Assembly (NCBI GenBank): GCA_965229335.1
Contig: OZ245874.1
Coordinates: 4,650,001 to 4,714,000 of the forward strand
Source: JAFKFH01 sp017307375
GTDB lineage: Bacteria; Pseudomonadota; Alphaproteobacteria; Ferrovibrionales; Ferrovibrionaceae
Direction: 5' to 3'
Length of the DNA stretch: 64,000 bases
Shown here: positions 19,911 to 28,515 of the stretch, one piece after another
Layout of the letters: each line of letters opens with the position of its first letter
Numbering within the stretch: the first letter of the stretch is position 1
Notes under the pieces: model-generated
What the model saw: the letters and a program-made list of their open reading frames with translations, nothing else
What the model was told of the DNA's origin: nothing
Database searches by the model: none
Made by a program: the position numbers and the translations under genes

Positions 19911-21650
19911 CTAGCCCGCCGCCCGCAGGCTGGCGAGGCCCTCGCCGCGCAAGACCCGCGTCGCGGCCTCGTCGAGCACGCCGGTCGCGCCGTCGACCAC
20001 CACGCCGTGGTGCCGACGGGCGTAGTCGGCCGTGATCTTCTCGTTCCAGACATCGGCCGCCACCCGCGCGGGATCGCGGGTCCAGGGCGCACCGAAGCCA
20101 CCGCCGCCAGCCTGTTCATGCACGATCAGGTCGCCTTCGCCCAAGGTCATCGCGACCTTGCCCGGAACGTCCTCGGACATCGCCGCGCCGGCCCGCGCGA
20201 CCCGGTTGCGGGTCGGCGCGGCCGCCTTCCCGCCATCGAGGCCATAGGGCGGAAACTTGACGCGATCGGCCCGCAATTGCAGCGCCGCCTCGGGCGACAG
20301 CACGCGGTAGCTGCGCCGGATGCCCAGGCCGCCGCGGAAGCGGCCGGCACCGCAACTGTCGGCGATCAGCGCGTATTCCTCGACCCGCACGGGGTGCTGC
20401 GCCTCCAGCGTTTCGACCGGCGAATTCGACAGGTTCTGCGACGGGTTGGTGATTGCCTCGATCCCGTCGCGGTCCGGCCGCCCACCCCAGGCGCCGCAGA
20501 CCATGTCGACGATGATGAAGGGCCGGCGATCGGGCCGCGTGCCGGAGAGGCAGACGACGGTGTTGCCCCCCTCGCCCGCCGCCGGGATACGATCGGGGAC
20601 GATCTGGGCCAGCGCGCCGAACATGGCATCCATCACCCGATATCCTGTCAGGGCGCGTGCCGCCACGGCGGCCGGCGAATAGGGATTCAGCACCGACCCT
20701 TCCGGCACCAGCACCTCGACGCAGCGGAAGACGCCGGCATTGTTGGGCACATCGCCCTTCAAGGCGCAGCGGACGCTGAGATAGGTGCAGGAATTGGTAT
20801 AGGAACGGGTCGAGTTGATCGCCGCCCGCACCTGCGGCGACGAGCCGGCATAGTCGACGGTGACCGAATCCTCGTGCACGGTGATCGCGACCTTGATCGC
20901 GATCGGCGCCTCCGACAGCCCGTCGTCGTCGATATGGTCGGTGAAGGTGAAGGTACCCTTGGGCCAGCGGCGGATCTCCTCGCGCGTCAGCCGCTCGGCG
21001 TAGTCGATCACCTCGGTCATGTAGCGCTGCATCATCTCGGCGCCATAGCGGTCGACCAGAGCGGCAAGCTGGCGGGCGCCGACCTGGGCCGCCGCATACT
21101 GGGCCTTGAGATCGCCGAGCACCCGGTCGGGTACACGCACGTTCAGCGCGATGATCCGTTCGAGCGTGTCGTTGACCCGGCCGCGGTCGTAGAGCTTCAC
21201 CACCGGGATGCGCAGGCCTTCCTGATAGATCTCGGTCGAATCACTGGCATTCGAGCCGGGAACACGGCCGCCGACATCGGTGTGATGGCAGATGACGACG
21301 CAGAAGCCGTGCAGGCGTTCCTGATGGAATACCGGATAGAACAGGAAGATGTCGGGCAGGTGCATGCCGCCCTGATAGGGATCGTTGACGACGATGGCGT
21401 CGCCGGGATGCAGATCGTCGCCATAGCGGGCCATCACCGCCGCCATCGCCTCGGGGATGGCGCCCAGATGCAGCGCGATGGTCTTGGCCTGAGCCACCAT
21501 GCGGCCCTGCGCATCGCACAGCGCTGCCGAGTAATCCATCACGTCCTTGACGATTTCCGACCGCGCGGTGCGCACGACGGTGTAGGCGACCTCGTCGACG
21601 ATCGAGTCCAGCGCGTTCTTGACCACGGCAAAAGTAATCGGATCGAACAT
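19911..21650 (-). CDS. hyuB: Hydantoinase B / 5-oxoprolinase beta-type subunit
   Basis: The HyuB family works with HyuA in ATP-dependent opening of cyclic amides (N-methylhydantoin, 5-oxoproline) or in related carboxylases. The 579-aa protein starts DPITFAVVKNALDSIVDEVA, with RTARSEIVKDVMDYSAALCD next. It contains GDAIVVNDPYQGGMHLPDIF and CHHTDVGGRVPGSNASDSTE, the conserved metal-site region. The C-terminus has AGGGGFGAPWTRDPARVAAD. It lies 29 nt after hyuA on the same strand. The exact substrate cannot be deduced, because this family's annotation is not specific. Confidence 0.9.
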   Translation of the reverse strand: MFDPITFAVVKNALDSIVDEVAYTVVRTARSEIVKDVMDYSAALCDAQGRMVAQAKTIALHLGAIPEAMAAVMARYGDDLHPGDAIVVNDPYQGGMHLPDIFLFYPVFHQERLHGFCVVICHHTDVGGRVPGSNASDSTEIYQEGLRIPVVKLYDRGRVNDTLERIIALNVRVPDRVLGDLKAQYAAAQVGARQLAALVDRYGAEMMQRYMTEVIDYAERLTREEIRRWPKGTFTFTDHIDDDGLSEAPIAIKVAITVHEDSVTVDYAGSSPQVRAAINSTRSYTNSCTYLSVRCALKGDVPNNAGVFRCVEVLVPEGSVLNPYSPAAVAARALTGYRVMDAMFGALAQIVPDRIPAAGEGGNTVVCLSGTRPDRRPFIIVDMVCGAWGGRPDRDGIEAITNPSQNLSNSPVETLEAQHPVRVEEYALIADSCGAGRFRGGLGIRRSYRVLSPEAALQLRADRVKFPPYGLDGGKAAAPTRNRVARAGAAMSEDVPGKVAMTLGEGDLIVHEQAGGGGFGAPWTRDPARVAADVWNEKITADYARRHHGVVVDGATGVLDEAATRVLRGEGLASLRAAG

Positions 21651-21679
21651 GGAACAGCCTCCTGCTTTTGCGGGTCGGG

Positions 21680-23788
21680 TCAGGCGAGATCGATGATCAG
21701 GTTGCCGATCCGGTCGGCATGTACGGTGGCGCCCGGCGGCACCAGGATCGTCGTGTCATAGGATTCGATGACCAGCGGGCCGGCCAGACGGTCGGCCCCG
21801 ACGTCGCCGCGCGCCATCAGCCGCGTCGCCACCGGCCCGACGCCGCGGTCGAAGGACACGGCGCGCTCGCCGGTCGCGCCGGCAACCGCACGGGCATCGA
21901 GCCGCAGGGCGGTGAAATCGAGCCGATCGGCCGACAGGCCGCGCGCGGTCAGCCGGATGTTGACCAGTTCGAGCGGTTCGTCGTTGCTGTAGCCGAAGGT
22001 CGCCAGATACTCGGCCTGAAAGCCGTCGATCAGCGCGGCAATGTCGGCAGCCGCGGGCGCGCGGGCGGTGAACGGCACCGTCAGTTCGGAAGACTGGCCG
22101 AGATAGCGCAGATCGGCGGCCAGGTCGAAGCGGCGGGCATCGGGGGCATAGCCTTCGGCGGCCAGGACGGCATCGCCCTCGCGGACGAGATCGCCGACGA
22201 TGCCGGCCAGCTCATCCGGCGCGCATGACCGAAGCGGCCGGAGCACGGCGCGGACAAAGCTGTGCTCGACATCCGCTGCCAGCATGCCGACCGCCGAGAA
22301 CAGGCCGGACATCACCGGCGCGATCACCCGGCGCACGCCGAGCAGCCGGGCAACGTCGGCCGCATGCAGCGGGCCGCCGCCGCCGAAGGCCATCATCGTG
22401 AGGTCGCGTGGATCGCGCCCGCGCTCGATCGTCACCGAACGGATGGCGCGGGCCATATTGACGTTGGCGACCTGGCGGATGCCGTGGGCGGCATCGTGGA
22501 CCGACAGCCCCAGCGGCTCGGCGACATGGCGCCGGATCGCCTCGGCCGAGAGGTCCGGATCGATCCTGAGCGACCCGCCGGCCAGCCCCGCGGGGTTGAG
22601 ATAGCCCAGCACGACATTGGCATCGGTCACGGTCGGCCGGTCGTTGCCGCGGCCATAGCAGGCCGGACCGGGATCGGCACCGGCCGATTGCGGCCCGATC
22701 GCCAGCAGTCCGCCGGCATCGATCGCCGCAATCGACCCGCCGCCGGCACCGACCTCGGCAATGTCGATCGCCGGCACCTTCAGCATGTAGCCGCCGCCCT
22801 TGATGAAGCGCGACGGCGCGCTTATCCCATCGCGAAACTCGTATTCGGAGGTCAGGCTGGGCAGGCCGCCATCGATGATGGACGCCTTCGCCGTGGTCCC
22901 GCCCATGTCGAAGACGATCAGGTCGGGTTCGGCGGCGGCGGCCCCCAGCCGGGCGGCCCCGGTCACCCCGCCGGCCGGGCCCGATGCCACCGCGAACACC
23001 GGCTTCCTGGCCGCCAGCGCCGCCCCCATCATGCCGCCGTTCGAGGCCATCACCTGCAGCGGTGCTTCGACCGCCGCGGCCTTCAGATTGGCGCGCAGCC
23101 GGTCGATATAGGTCTGCATCGCCGGCAGCAGATAGGCGTTCACCACCGTGGTCGAGGTCCGCTCGTACTCCTTGATCTCGGGCAGCACGTCGCAGGAGGC
23201 GGCGATCAGCAATTGCGGAAAGGCGGCGCGCAGCATGTCGCGCGCCGCCTGTTCATGCGCCGGGTTGGCATGGCTGTTCAGGAAGCAGATCGCGACGGCC
23301 TCGATGCCCTCGGCGACGAAGCGCTCGCCGGCCGCCATCACGTCGGCACGCGACAACGGGCGTACGACCGATCCGTCCGCCGCCATCCGCTCGTCGACTT
23401 CCAGGCGATGGCGACGCGCCGCCAGCGGCTCGGGCTTCTCCCAGGTGAGGTCGAACATCGTCGGGGTCCGAATGCGCCCGATCTCGAGCACGTCGCGGAA
23501 GCCGCGGGTGGTCAGGACCCCGGTACGGGCGCCGACCTTCTGCAGGATCGTGTTCGACCCGACGGTCGTGCCATGGACGATCTCGCCCACCTCGGCGGGG
23601 GCCATGCCGAGATCGTCCAGCAGCGCGCGGATGCCCGAGACCACCGCGGCCCCGGGGTCGGCGGGCGTCGAGGAAACCTTGGCGACATGCACCGCGCCCG
23701 TGGCGTCGCGCAGGACGATGTCGGTGAAGGTGCCGCCGATATCGACGCCGATGCGCGCCCTGCCCAGCCCCGCCTGCATCGAACCCAT
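21680..23788 (-). CDS. hyuA: Hydantoinase A / 5-oxoprolinase alpha-type subunit
   Basis: This 702-aa ATP-dependent subunit has the N-terminal actin-like RIGVDIGGTFTDIVLRDA and a second phosphate-binding site, IVFDMGGTTAKASII. HGTTVGSNTILQKVGARTG and the tail LVIESYDTTILVPPG complete the HyuA pattern. It partners with the downstream hyuB. The ATG at 23788 is the first, and MQAG three codons on is an alternative. Operator 3 lies 31 bp upstream, making this the first gene of the operon hyuA-hyuB-tetR. Confidence 0.92.
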   Translation of the reverse strand: MGSMQAGLGRARIGVDIGGTFTDIVLRDATGAVHVAKVSSTPADPGAAVVSGIRALLDDLGMAPAEVGEIVHGTTVGSNTILQKVGARTGVLTTRGFRDVLEIGRIRTPTMFDLTWEKPEPLAARRHRLEVDERMAADGSVVRPLSRADVMAAGERFVAEGIEAVAICFLNSHANPAHEQAARDMLRAAFPQLLIAASCDVLPEIKEYERTSTTVVNAYLLPAMQTYIDRLRANLKAAAVEAPLQVMASNGGMMGAALAARKPVFAVASGPAGGVTGAARLGAAAAEPDLIVFDMGGTTAKASIIDGGLPSLTSEYEFRDGISAPSRFIKGGGYMLKVPAIDIAEVGAGGGSIAAIDAGGLLAIGPQSAGADPGPACYGRGNDRPTVTDANVVLGYLNPAGLAGGSLRIDPDLSAEAIRRHVAEPLGLSVHDAAHGIRQVANVNMARAIRSVTIERGRDPRDLTMMAFGGGGPLHAADVARLLGVRRVIAPVMSGLFSAVGMLAADVEHSFVRAVLRPLRSCAPDELAGIVGDLVREGDAVLAAEGYAPDARRFDLAADLRYLGQSSELTVPFTARAPAAADIAALIDGFQAEYLATFGYSNDEPLELVNIRLTARGLSADRLDFTALRLDARAVAGATGERAVSFDRGVGPVATRLMARGDVGADRLAGPLVIESYDTTILVPPGATVHADRIGNLIIDLA

Positions 23789-23818
23789 CGCGCCCGTCTC
23801 CCTCGCGGTGATTTATTG

Positions 23819-23832
23819 ACTAACTAGTTAGT
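23819..23832. promoter_or_regulatory. TetR-type operator 3 (before hyuA-hyuB-tetR)
   Basis: A perfect 14-bp palindrome, ACTAACTAGTTAGT, identical to operator 2. It sits 31 bp before the hyuA ATG, just upstream of an AT-rich CAATAAAT that may include the -10. Control here would make the TetR gene autoregulated as the last gene of this operon. Confidence 0.8.
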
Positions 23833-23887
23833 ACTTAAAATCGACAGGGCAGCAAGCGTAAAAATCGGGGCTGGCCCGGAATGCAGA

Positions 23888-23912
23888 ACGGGCGGCCTTG
23901 CGGGCCGCCCGT
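23888..23912 (-). terminator. Terminator-like hairpin after der
   Basis: A perfect 10-bp stem, ACGGGCGGCC / GGCCGCCCGT, with a 5-nt loop starts 28 nt past the der stop. On the der strand it is followed by TTCTGCATT, only a weak T-run, so termination efficiency is uncertain. Confidence 0.6.
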
Positions 23913-23940
23913 CGATTGGATGCAGGCTGTGCCGGTCGGC

Positions 23941-25302
23941 TTATTTTTCGCCGTCGTCGTCGACGTAGGGATTCTTCTGCTTGCGCAGCACGACCCTGAT
24001 CACCGTGCCGGGCATGTCGAAGACCTCGCGCAGCGAGTTGGCGAGATAGCGGGCATAGGAATCCGGCAGTTCGGCCGGCCGGGTCACGAAGAAGGCGAAG
24101 GTCGGCGGCCGGCTCTTGATCTGGGTGCCATAGCGCAGGCGGAGACGGCGGCCGTTCACCGCCGGCGGCGGGTGACGCTCGGTCACTTCCTCGAGCCAGC
24201 GGTTCAGCGCACCGGTCGAGACACGCTTGTTCCAGGATTCGTAGATCCGGATCACCGCCGGCAGCAGCCGTTCGGTGTGGCGGCCGGTCAGTGCCGAGAG
24301 CGTCACCACCGGCACGCCCTTGACCTGGGGCAGCGAGATCTGCAGGCGGTCTTCGATCGCCTGCAGCGCCATCGCGCGATCCTCGACCGCATCCCACTTG
24401 TTGACCGCGATGACCAGCGCGCGGCCCTCGTTGATCACGTGGTCGGCGATGGTCAGGTCCTGCTTGTCGATGCCGAGATTGCCGTCCAGCACCAGCACGA
24501 CGACCTGGGCCAGCCTGATCGCGCGCAGCGATTCAGCGACCGAGAGCTTTTCCAGCTTGCCTTCGACCCGCGACTTGCGCCGCATGCCGGCGGTGTCGAC
24601 CAGCTTGAACCTGCGCCCTTCCCATTCCCAGGGCACCGCGATCGAATCCCGGGTCAGCCCGGCCTCCGGCCCGGTCAGCAGGCGTTCGGACCCGATCAGG
24701 TGATTGATCAGCGTCGACTTGCCGGCATTGGGGCGGCCGACGATGGCGATCTGGATCGGCCCGCCTTCGGCGCCGTCGGCCTCGTCCTCGTCGTCCTCGA
24801 CCGCCTCGGGCGGCAGCGCCGCGACGATGGCGTCATAGAGGCCGCTCAGTCCCTCGCCATGCTCGGCCGAGATCAGGATCGGTTCGCCCAGGCCCAGCTC
24901 CCAGGCTTCCATCGCCCCCATCTCGCCCTGGCGGCCCTCGGTCTTGTTCGCCACCAGCAGCACCGGCTTGTCCTGGCGGCGCAGCCAGTCCGCAAAATGA
25001 CGATCCATCGGCGTCAGGCCGGCCCGGGCATCGACCATGAACAGCGCGACGTCGGCATCGATCACAGCCGTCTCGGTCTGCTGGCGCATCCGCCGTTCCA
25101 TGGTGCCTTCGTCGGCCTCCTCGAGGCCGGCGGTATCGATGACGCGGAATTTCAGCGGACCCAGCCGCCCCTCGCCCTCGCGCCGGTCACGGGTCACGCC
25201 CGGCGTGTCGTCGACCAGCGCCAGGCGCTTGCCGATCAGGCGGTTGAACAGGGTCGACTTGCCGACATTCGGCCGGCCGACGATGGCAACGGTAGGCAGC
25301 AT
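23941..25302 (-). CDS. der: Ribosome biogenesis GTPase Der (EngA)
   Basis: Der has two tandem GTPase domains and matures the 50S subunit. The first domain has VGRPNVGKSTLFNRLIG at residues 7-23 and DDTPGVTRDR. The second has GRPNAGKSTLINHLIGSERL, DTAGMRRKSRVEGKLEKLSV and NKWDAV. The C-terminal KH-like domain includes KSRPPTFAFFVTRPAELPDSY. An acidic linker (EDDEDEADGAEGG) separates the G domains. The ATG at 25302 gives the canonical MLPTVAIVG start. It lies 69 nt downstream of bamB, the usual alphaproteobacterial arrangement. The length is 453 aa. Confidence 0.97.
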   Translation of the reverse strand: MLPTVAIVGRPNVGKSTLFNRLIGKRLALVDDTPGVTRDRREGEGRLGPLKFRVIDTAGLEEADEGTMERRMRQQTETAVIDADVALFMVDARAGLTPMDRHFADWLRRQDKPVLLVANKTEGRQGEMGAMEAWELGLGEPILISAEHGEGLSGLYDAIVAALPPEAVEDDEDEADGAEGGPIQIAIVGRPNAGKSTLINHLIGSERLLTGPEAGLTRDSIAVPWEWEGRRFKLVDTAGMRRKSRVEGKLEKLSVAESLRAIRLAQVVVLVLDGNLGIDKQDLTIADHVINEGRALVIAVNKWDAVEDRAMALQAIEDRLQISLPQVKGVPVVTLSALTGRHTERLLPAVIRIYESWNKRVSTGALNRWLEEVTERHPPPAVNGRRLRLRYGTQIKSRPPTFAFFVTRPAELPDSYARYLANSLREVFDMPGTVIRVVLRKQKNPYVDDDGEK

Positions 25303-25371
25303 GGTCTCGTTCACCTTCAAGGCGACCGCCGGCAATCGGGGCCGGCGGTCATGGTCCGGGCGGTCGCGCCC

Positions 25372-26712
25372 TTACCTCAAGGCGAGGATGTAGGCGTCGT
25401 TCGTCAGAATGTACAGCGTCCCGTTGGCCACCACCGGCGAGGTTGCCGCCGAACCGGACAGCTTGATCTCGCCCAGCAGTTCGCCGGTATAGGGCGACAG
25501 CGAGACCGCCTTGCGTTCCGACGAGACCAGGATCAGCCGATCGCCGGCCAGTACCGGACCCTGCCAGACGATCAGGCCCTTGTCGCGCTTGGATTCCGGA
25601 TCCTTCCAGCGGTCGAGCTGGGCGACCCAGCGGATGCGGCCGTCGCGTCGCCACAGGCAGACGACCTCGGCATCGGTCGTGACGACATAGACGAAGTCGC
25701 CGGCCGGCCAGGGTTGCTGGATGCCGGCGATGTCCTGTTCCCACAGGCGCTCGCCGGTGCGCTGGTCGATCGCGACCATGCGGCCGGCATGGCTGATCGC
25801 CATCGCGGTCCCGCGGTCGAGCACCGGCCGGCCGCGAATATCGGCGATGGTGCCGATCGGGCTGAACCGGCTGGCCCGGGTCAGCGTGTCGGTCCAGGCG
25901 ACGGCGCCGGTATCGGCGCGCAGCGCGTAAAGCTCGCCCGACGAATAGGGCACGATCACGGTGCCGGCCTCGGCCGCCGGATTGGCGCCGCCGACGAACT
26001 CGGCCTGTTCGGCGATGCCGGCATGGCTCCAGACCTGGCGGCCGGTCTCGCGATCGAACGCATAGACCTGGTTCTCGGTCGTGGTCGCGAACACCCGCGC
26101 GCCGTCGACCGTCGGGGCCGAACGGAACGGCAGGTCGATCTTGCCGCGCCACAGTTCCTTGGCGGTCTGTGCCTCCAGCGCGATGATCTCGCCGTAGCCG
26201 GTGGTCACGAACAGCGTGCCGCGGTCATAGGCGACGCCGCCGCCGATGATGCCCTTGTCTTCACCCTTCGGGTACAGGCTGGTCTGCCAGATCGACGCGC
26301 CGGTCTGGGCATCGAAGGCCGAAACCTTGGTGCGGGCATCCATCGTATAGAGCCGGCCGTCGGCCACGATCGGCTGCGCCACGATCACCTGGTCGTCGTC
26401 GGTGCGGGCACCGATCGAAACCTTCCACACCTCGCTCAGATTGGCCCCGAGCTCGAGATGGTACATGGCGTGGCTGGGATAGCCGCCGCTCTGCGGCCAC
26501 TCGGTATTCTCGTAGGGCTTGGGCAGGCGCACGCGCAGATCGGCGATGCGGGGATCGGGTTCGAGCTGGCTTTCCAGCGACAGCACCGACACGCGCTCGC
26601 CGGGCAGCGGCGGCTTTTCCTTGTCGTCGAGCCAGTCGGCGATCGCACAGCCGGTCAGGACCTGGGTCAGGACGGCGGCGAGCAGCAGCGTGCGGCGGAA
26701 CGAACCCGACAT
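25372..26712 (-). CDS. bamB: Outer membrane assembly lipoprotein BamB-like (PQQ beta-propeller)
   Basis: BamB is the propeller lipoprotein of the BAM complex that inserts outer-membrane beta-barrels. The signal peptide ends LTGC with lipidated Cys22. Repeated blades such as LYTMDARTKVSAFDAQTGASI and VYAFDRETGRQVWSHAG show the PQQ-like repeat. The length of 446 aa is slightly longer than enteric BamB (about 390) but normal for alphaproteobacteria. It lies 5 nt after the upstream TPR gene and before der, matching the conserved yfgM-bamB-der order. Confidence 0.92.
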   Translation of the reverse strand: MSGSFRRTLLLAAVLTQVLTGCAIADWLDDKEKPPLPGERVSVLSLESQLEPDPRIADLRVRLPKPYENTEWPQSGGYPSHAMYHLELGANLSEVWKVSIGARTDDDQVIVAQPIVADGRLYTMDARTKVSAFDAQTGASIWQTSLYPKGEDKGIIGGGVAYDRGTLFVTTGYGEIIALEAQTAKELWRGKIDLPFRSAPTVDGARVFATTTENQVYAFDRETGRQVWSHAGIAEQAEFVGGANPAAEAGTVIVPYSSGELYALRADTGAVAWTDTLTRASRFSPIGTIADIRGRPVLDRGTAMAISHAGRMVAIDQRTGERLWEQDIAGIQQPWPAGDFVYVVTTDAEVVCLWRRDGRIRWVAQLDRWKDPESKRDKGLIVWQGPVLAGDRLILVSSERKAVSLSPYTGELLGEIKLSGSAATSPVVANGTLYILTNDAYILALR

Positions 26713-26717
26713 CGCGA

Positions 26718-27416
26718 TCAGCCGCCGAGGGCCTTCAGGAACTCGGCCGCGCGCTGGCGGTACCCCGTCGGCGCGGTGGCATCGTCCGATAGCGCCTGGA
26801 AGTTCTTGCGGGCTTCGTCGGTCTTGCCGTCCTTGAGCTGGGCCAGGGCGATCATCTCCCGCGCGGCAAAGCGGTAGGGGCCGTTGCCCGAGGCCAGCGG
26901 GCCGAGCTTGGCTTCGACCGGCGCGGCGGGGCCGGCGTCGACCAGCAGGCGGCCGGCGAACAGCCGCGCGGCATCGCGGTATTCCGCGGCCAGACCACTG
27001 TCATCGGCGAGCTTGTCGTAGGCGGCGATGGCCGCGTCGCGCTGGCCCATGTCGGCCAGGGCCGCCGCCCGGCCCATTTCGGCCAGCGTGCGATAGCCGG
27101 AATTGCCGTCGGCGGTGAGCTTGGCGAAGATCGTCGCGGCTTCCTCGCCCTTGGCCTTCGCCTTGGCGGCGTCCGCCTCGGCCGCGCCGGGTTGCGGCAG
27201 CGCCTCGCGCAGCGCCAGCTGGCCGCGCAGCAGTTCGTTGCCCCAGCCCTTGGCCTGCTCGACCTGATGGCCCTGCCACCAGTTGTAGCCGGCAACACCG
27301 GCGACCAGGACCACACCGGCGGCGACCAGCAGGCTGCCGTATTTGCGCAGCAGCGCGGTGGCGCGGTCGCGGCGATAATCCTCGTCGACCTCGCGCAGGA
27401 ACTCGTCGTTGCTCAC
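26718..27416 (-). CDS. YfgM-like TPR membrane protein
   Basis: The 232-aa protein has a short cytosolic start (SNDEFLREVDEDYRRDRATA), one membrane helix (LLVAAGVVLVAGVAGYNWW) and a periplasmic helical region with TPR-like repeats. YfgM proteins act beside the SecYEG translocon and the BAM machinery. GTG 27416 was chosen because AAGGA is well placed before it and alphaproteobacterial relatives begin with this MSN/SD-EVDED sequence. An upstream ATG at 27473 would add a non-conserved segment. It is the first gene of the TPR-bamB-der operon. Confidence 0.82.
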   Translation of the reverse strand: MSNDEFLREVDEDYRRDRATALLRKYGSLLVAAGVVLVAGVAGYNWWQGHQVEQAKGWGNELLRGQLALREALPQPGAAEADAAKAKAKGEEAATIFAKLTADGNSGYRTLAEMGRAAALADMGQRDAAIAAYDKLADDSGLAAEYRDAARLFAGRLLVDAGPAAPVEAKLGPLASGNGPYRFAAREMIALAQLKDGKTDEARKNFQALSDDATAPTGYRQRAAEFLKALGG

Positions 27417-27521
27417 TATCCGATCCTTCAGTTTGGCCAGGCCCTCGGGCCCGGCCCAAGCGGCGCGTAACATAGCGATGAACGAAAGCCTTGGCAAACC
27501 CGCAACAGGCGTATTAAAGCC

Positions 27522-27530
27522 TGTGGATAA
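27522..27530 (-). promoter_or_regulatory. Single consensus DnaA box
   Basis: TTATCCACA reads on the minus strand in the 188-bp divergent gap between the TPR gene and the exported-protein gene. It is an exact match to the DnaA consensus, but a lone 9-mer may occur by chance. Confidence 0.4.
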
Positions 27531-27604
27531 CCCACTGGCATCACGAGTCATTTCAGGTATACTCCGCCGCGTCCCGAGCTTGTTGTTCTCGAGGGGGGTT
27601 ACCC

Positions 27605-28276
27605 TTGCGCATCCTGATCTCCGCTGTCGGCGCCGCTTTGGCGCTGTCCGCCGCCGTGCTCATCGCACCGGCTTCGCCGGCCTTCGCCCAGGGCAAGGAC
27701 AAGCTTTCCGGCGTCACCGTCATCCCGTTCGAGCCCGATCGCCTCGCGGTGATCGGCGGCGGCCGGCCGCTGCGACTGAACGATGATGCGTCGCTGATTC
27801 CGCGCACCCGCATCAAGGAAGTGCCGATCGTCAACGGCAAGATGGGCGAATACGTCGATCTCGACGGCATGCGCGTCCATATCCCGTTCGGCTCGATCGC
27901 CTCGGCCAAGATGCAGTTCTCGGAATTCCGGCCGTCGGCGGCAAACCCGTCGCAGATGGAGCCGAACCCCGACTACCAGAAGGTCACGATGTTCGACACC
28001 GCCCTCGGTGCCGTCTGCGCCAAGGAAGCCTCGGCGGCCGGCGACGGCGAGATCGAGATGCGACTGGGCCGCGACCGCAGCATCACGGTCGTCCGGGCCG
28101 AGCCGGCCACGGCCGCGCAGCCCGGCCAGCCGGTCAGCAAGACCTACACGGTCCTGACGGCGATGGAACTGCGCTACCTGACCGAGGAGCCGGCGGCCGA
28201 GGGCCTTTATCGCAAGTGCCTGGGCGGCGGGGCCGCCACCCGTACCAAGACCGCCGAGACCAAGAAGAAGAACTGA
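27605..28276 (+). CDS. Exported protein of unknown function
   Basis: The 223-aa product has a signal peptide (about residues 1-28, ending PASPAFAQG). A mixed alpha/beta-looking body follows, with a conserved-looking VDLDGMRVHIPFGSIASAKM, one Cys pair separated by about 70 residues (AVCAKE and YRKCLGG), and a basic Lys-rich tail. No family was recognised. The start is TTG 27605, 8 nt after GAGGGGGG. It is divergent from the TPR-bamB-der operon, which hints at an envelope role. That is only context. Confidence 0.6.
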   Translation: MRILISAVGAALALSAAVLIAPASPAFAQGKDKLSGVTVIPFEPDRLAVIGGGRPLRLNDDASLIPRTRIKEVPIVNGKMGEYVDLDGMRVHIPFGSIASAKMQFSEFRPSAANPSQMEPNPDYQKVTMFDTALGAVCAKEASAAGDGEIEMRLGRDRSITVVRAEPATAAQPGQPVSKTYTVLTAMELRYLTEEPAAEGLYRKCLGGGAATRTKTAETKKKN

Positions 28277-28301
28277 CGACCGAGCCGGTCCGGGGGGCGC
28301 C

Positions 28302-28496
28302 ATGTTCGGCGGGCTTTCACCCGGCGATCTGGCGCCCCTCGTCGTTCTGCTGGCGGCTCTGCTGCTGCTGTTTCCCCGCTTCCGCCGGGCCCAGGCGGGC
28401 GGCAGTGACCGTGCGGCACGCGCCACCCGCTTCATCATGCTGACGCTCGTCCTGGCGCTGGCCGCAACCTTCCTGATGCGCTGGCTTGGCCTCTGA
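28302..28496 (+). CDS. Small two-helix membrane protein
   Basis: The 64-aa product has two hydrophobic helices (LAPLVVLLAALLLLFPRF and FIMLTLVLALAATFLMRWL) separated by a basic loop. It starts 25 nt after the exported-protein gene and is preceded by a G-rich stretch, so co-transcription is likely. The family is not recognised. Its length, start and topology are reasonable for a real small membrane protein, but a purely sequence-based call for so short a frame is uncertain. Confidence 0.55.
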   Translation: MFGGLSPGDLAPLVVLLAALLLLFPRFRRAQAGGSDRAARATRFIMLTLVLALAATFLMRWLGL

Positions 28497-28515
28497 CCCC
28501 CGGTGATCAGGCCGG

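Noticed and set aside
23881..26877. Very long open frame antisense to der, bamB and the TPR gene
   Set aside because: Long antisense frames are expected in GC-rich DNA. The opposite strand carries clear conserved motifs, and this frame has low-complexity Arg/Gly/Asp composition with no recognised domain.
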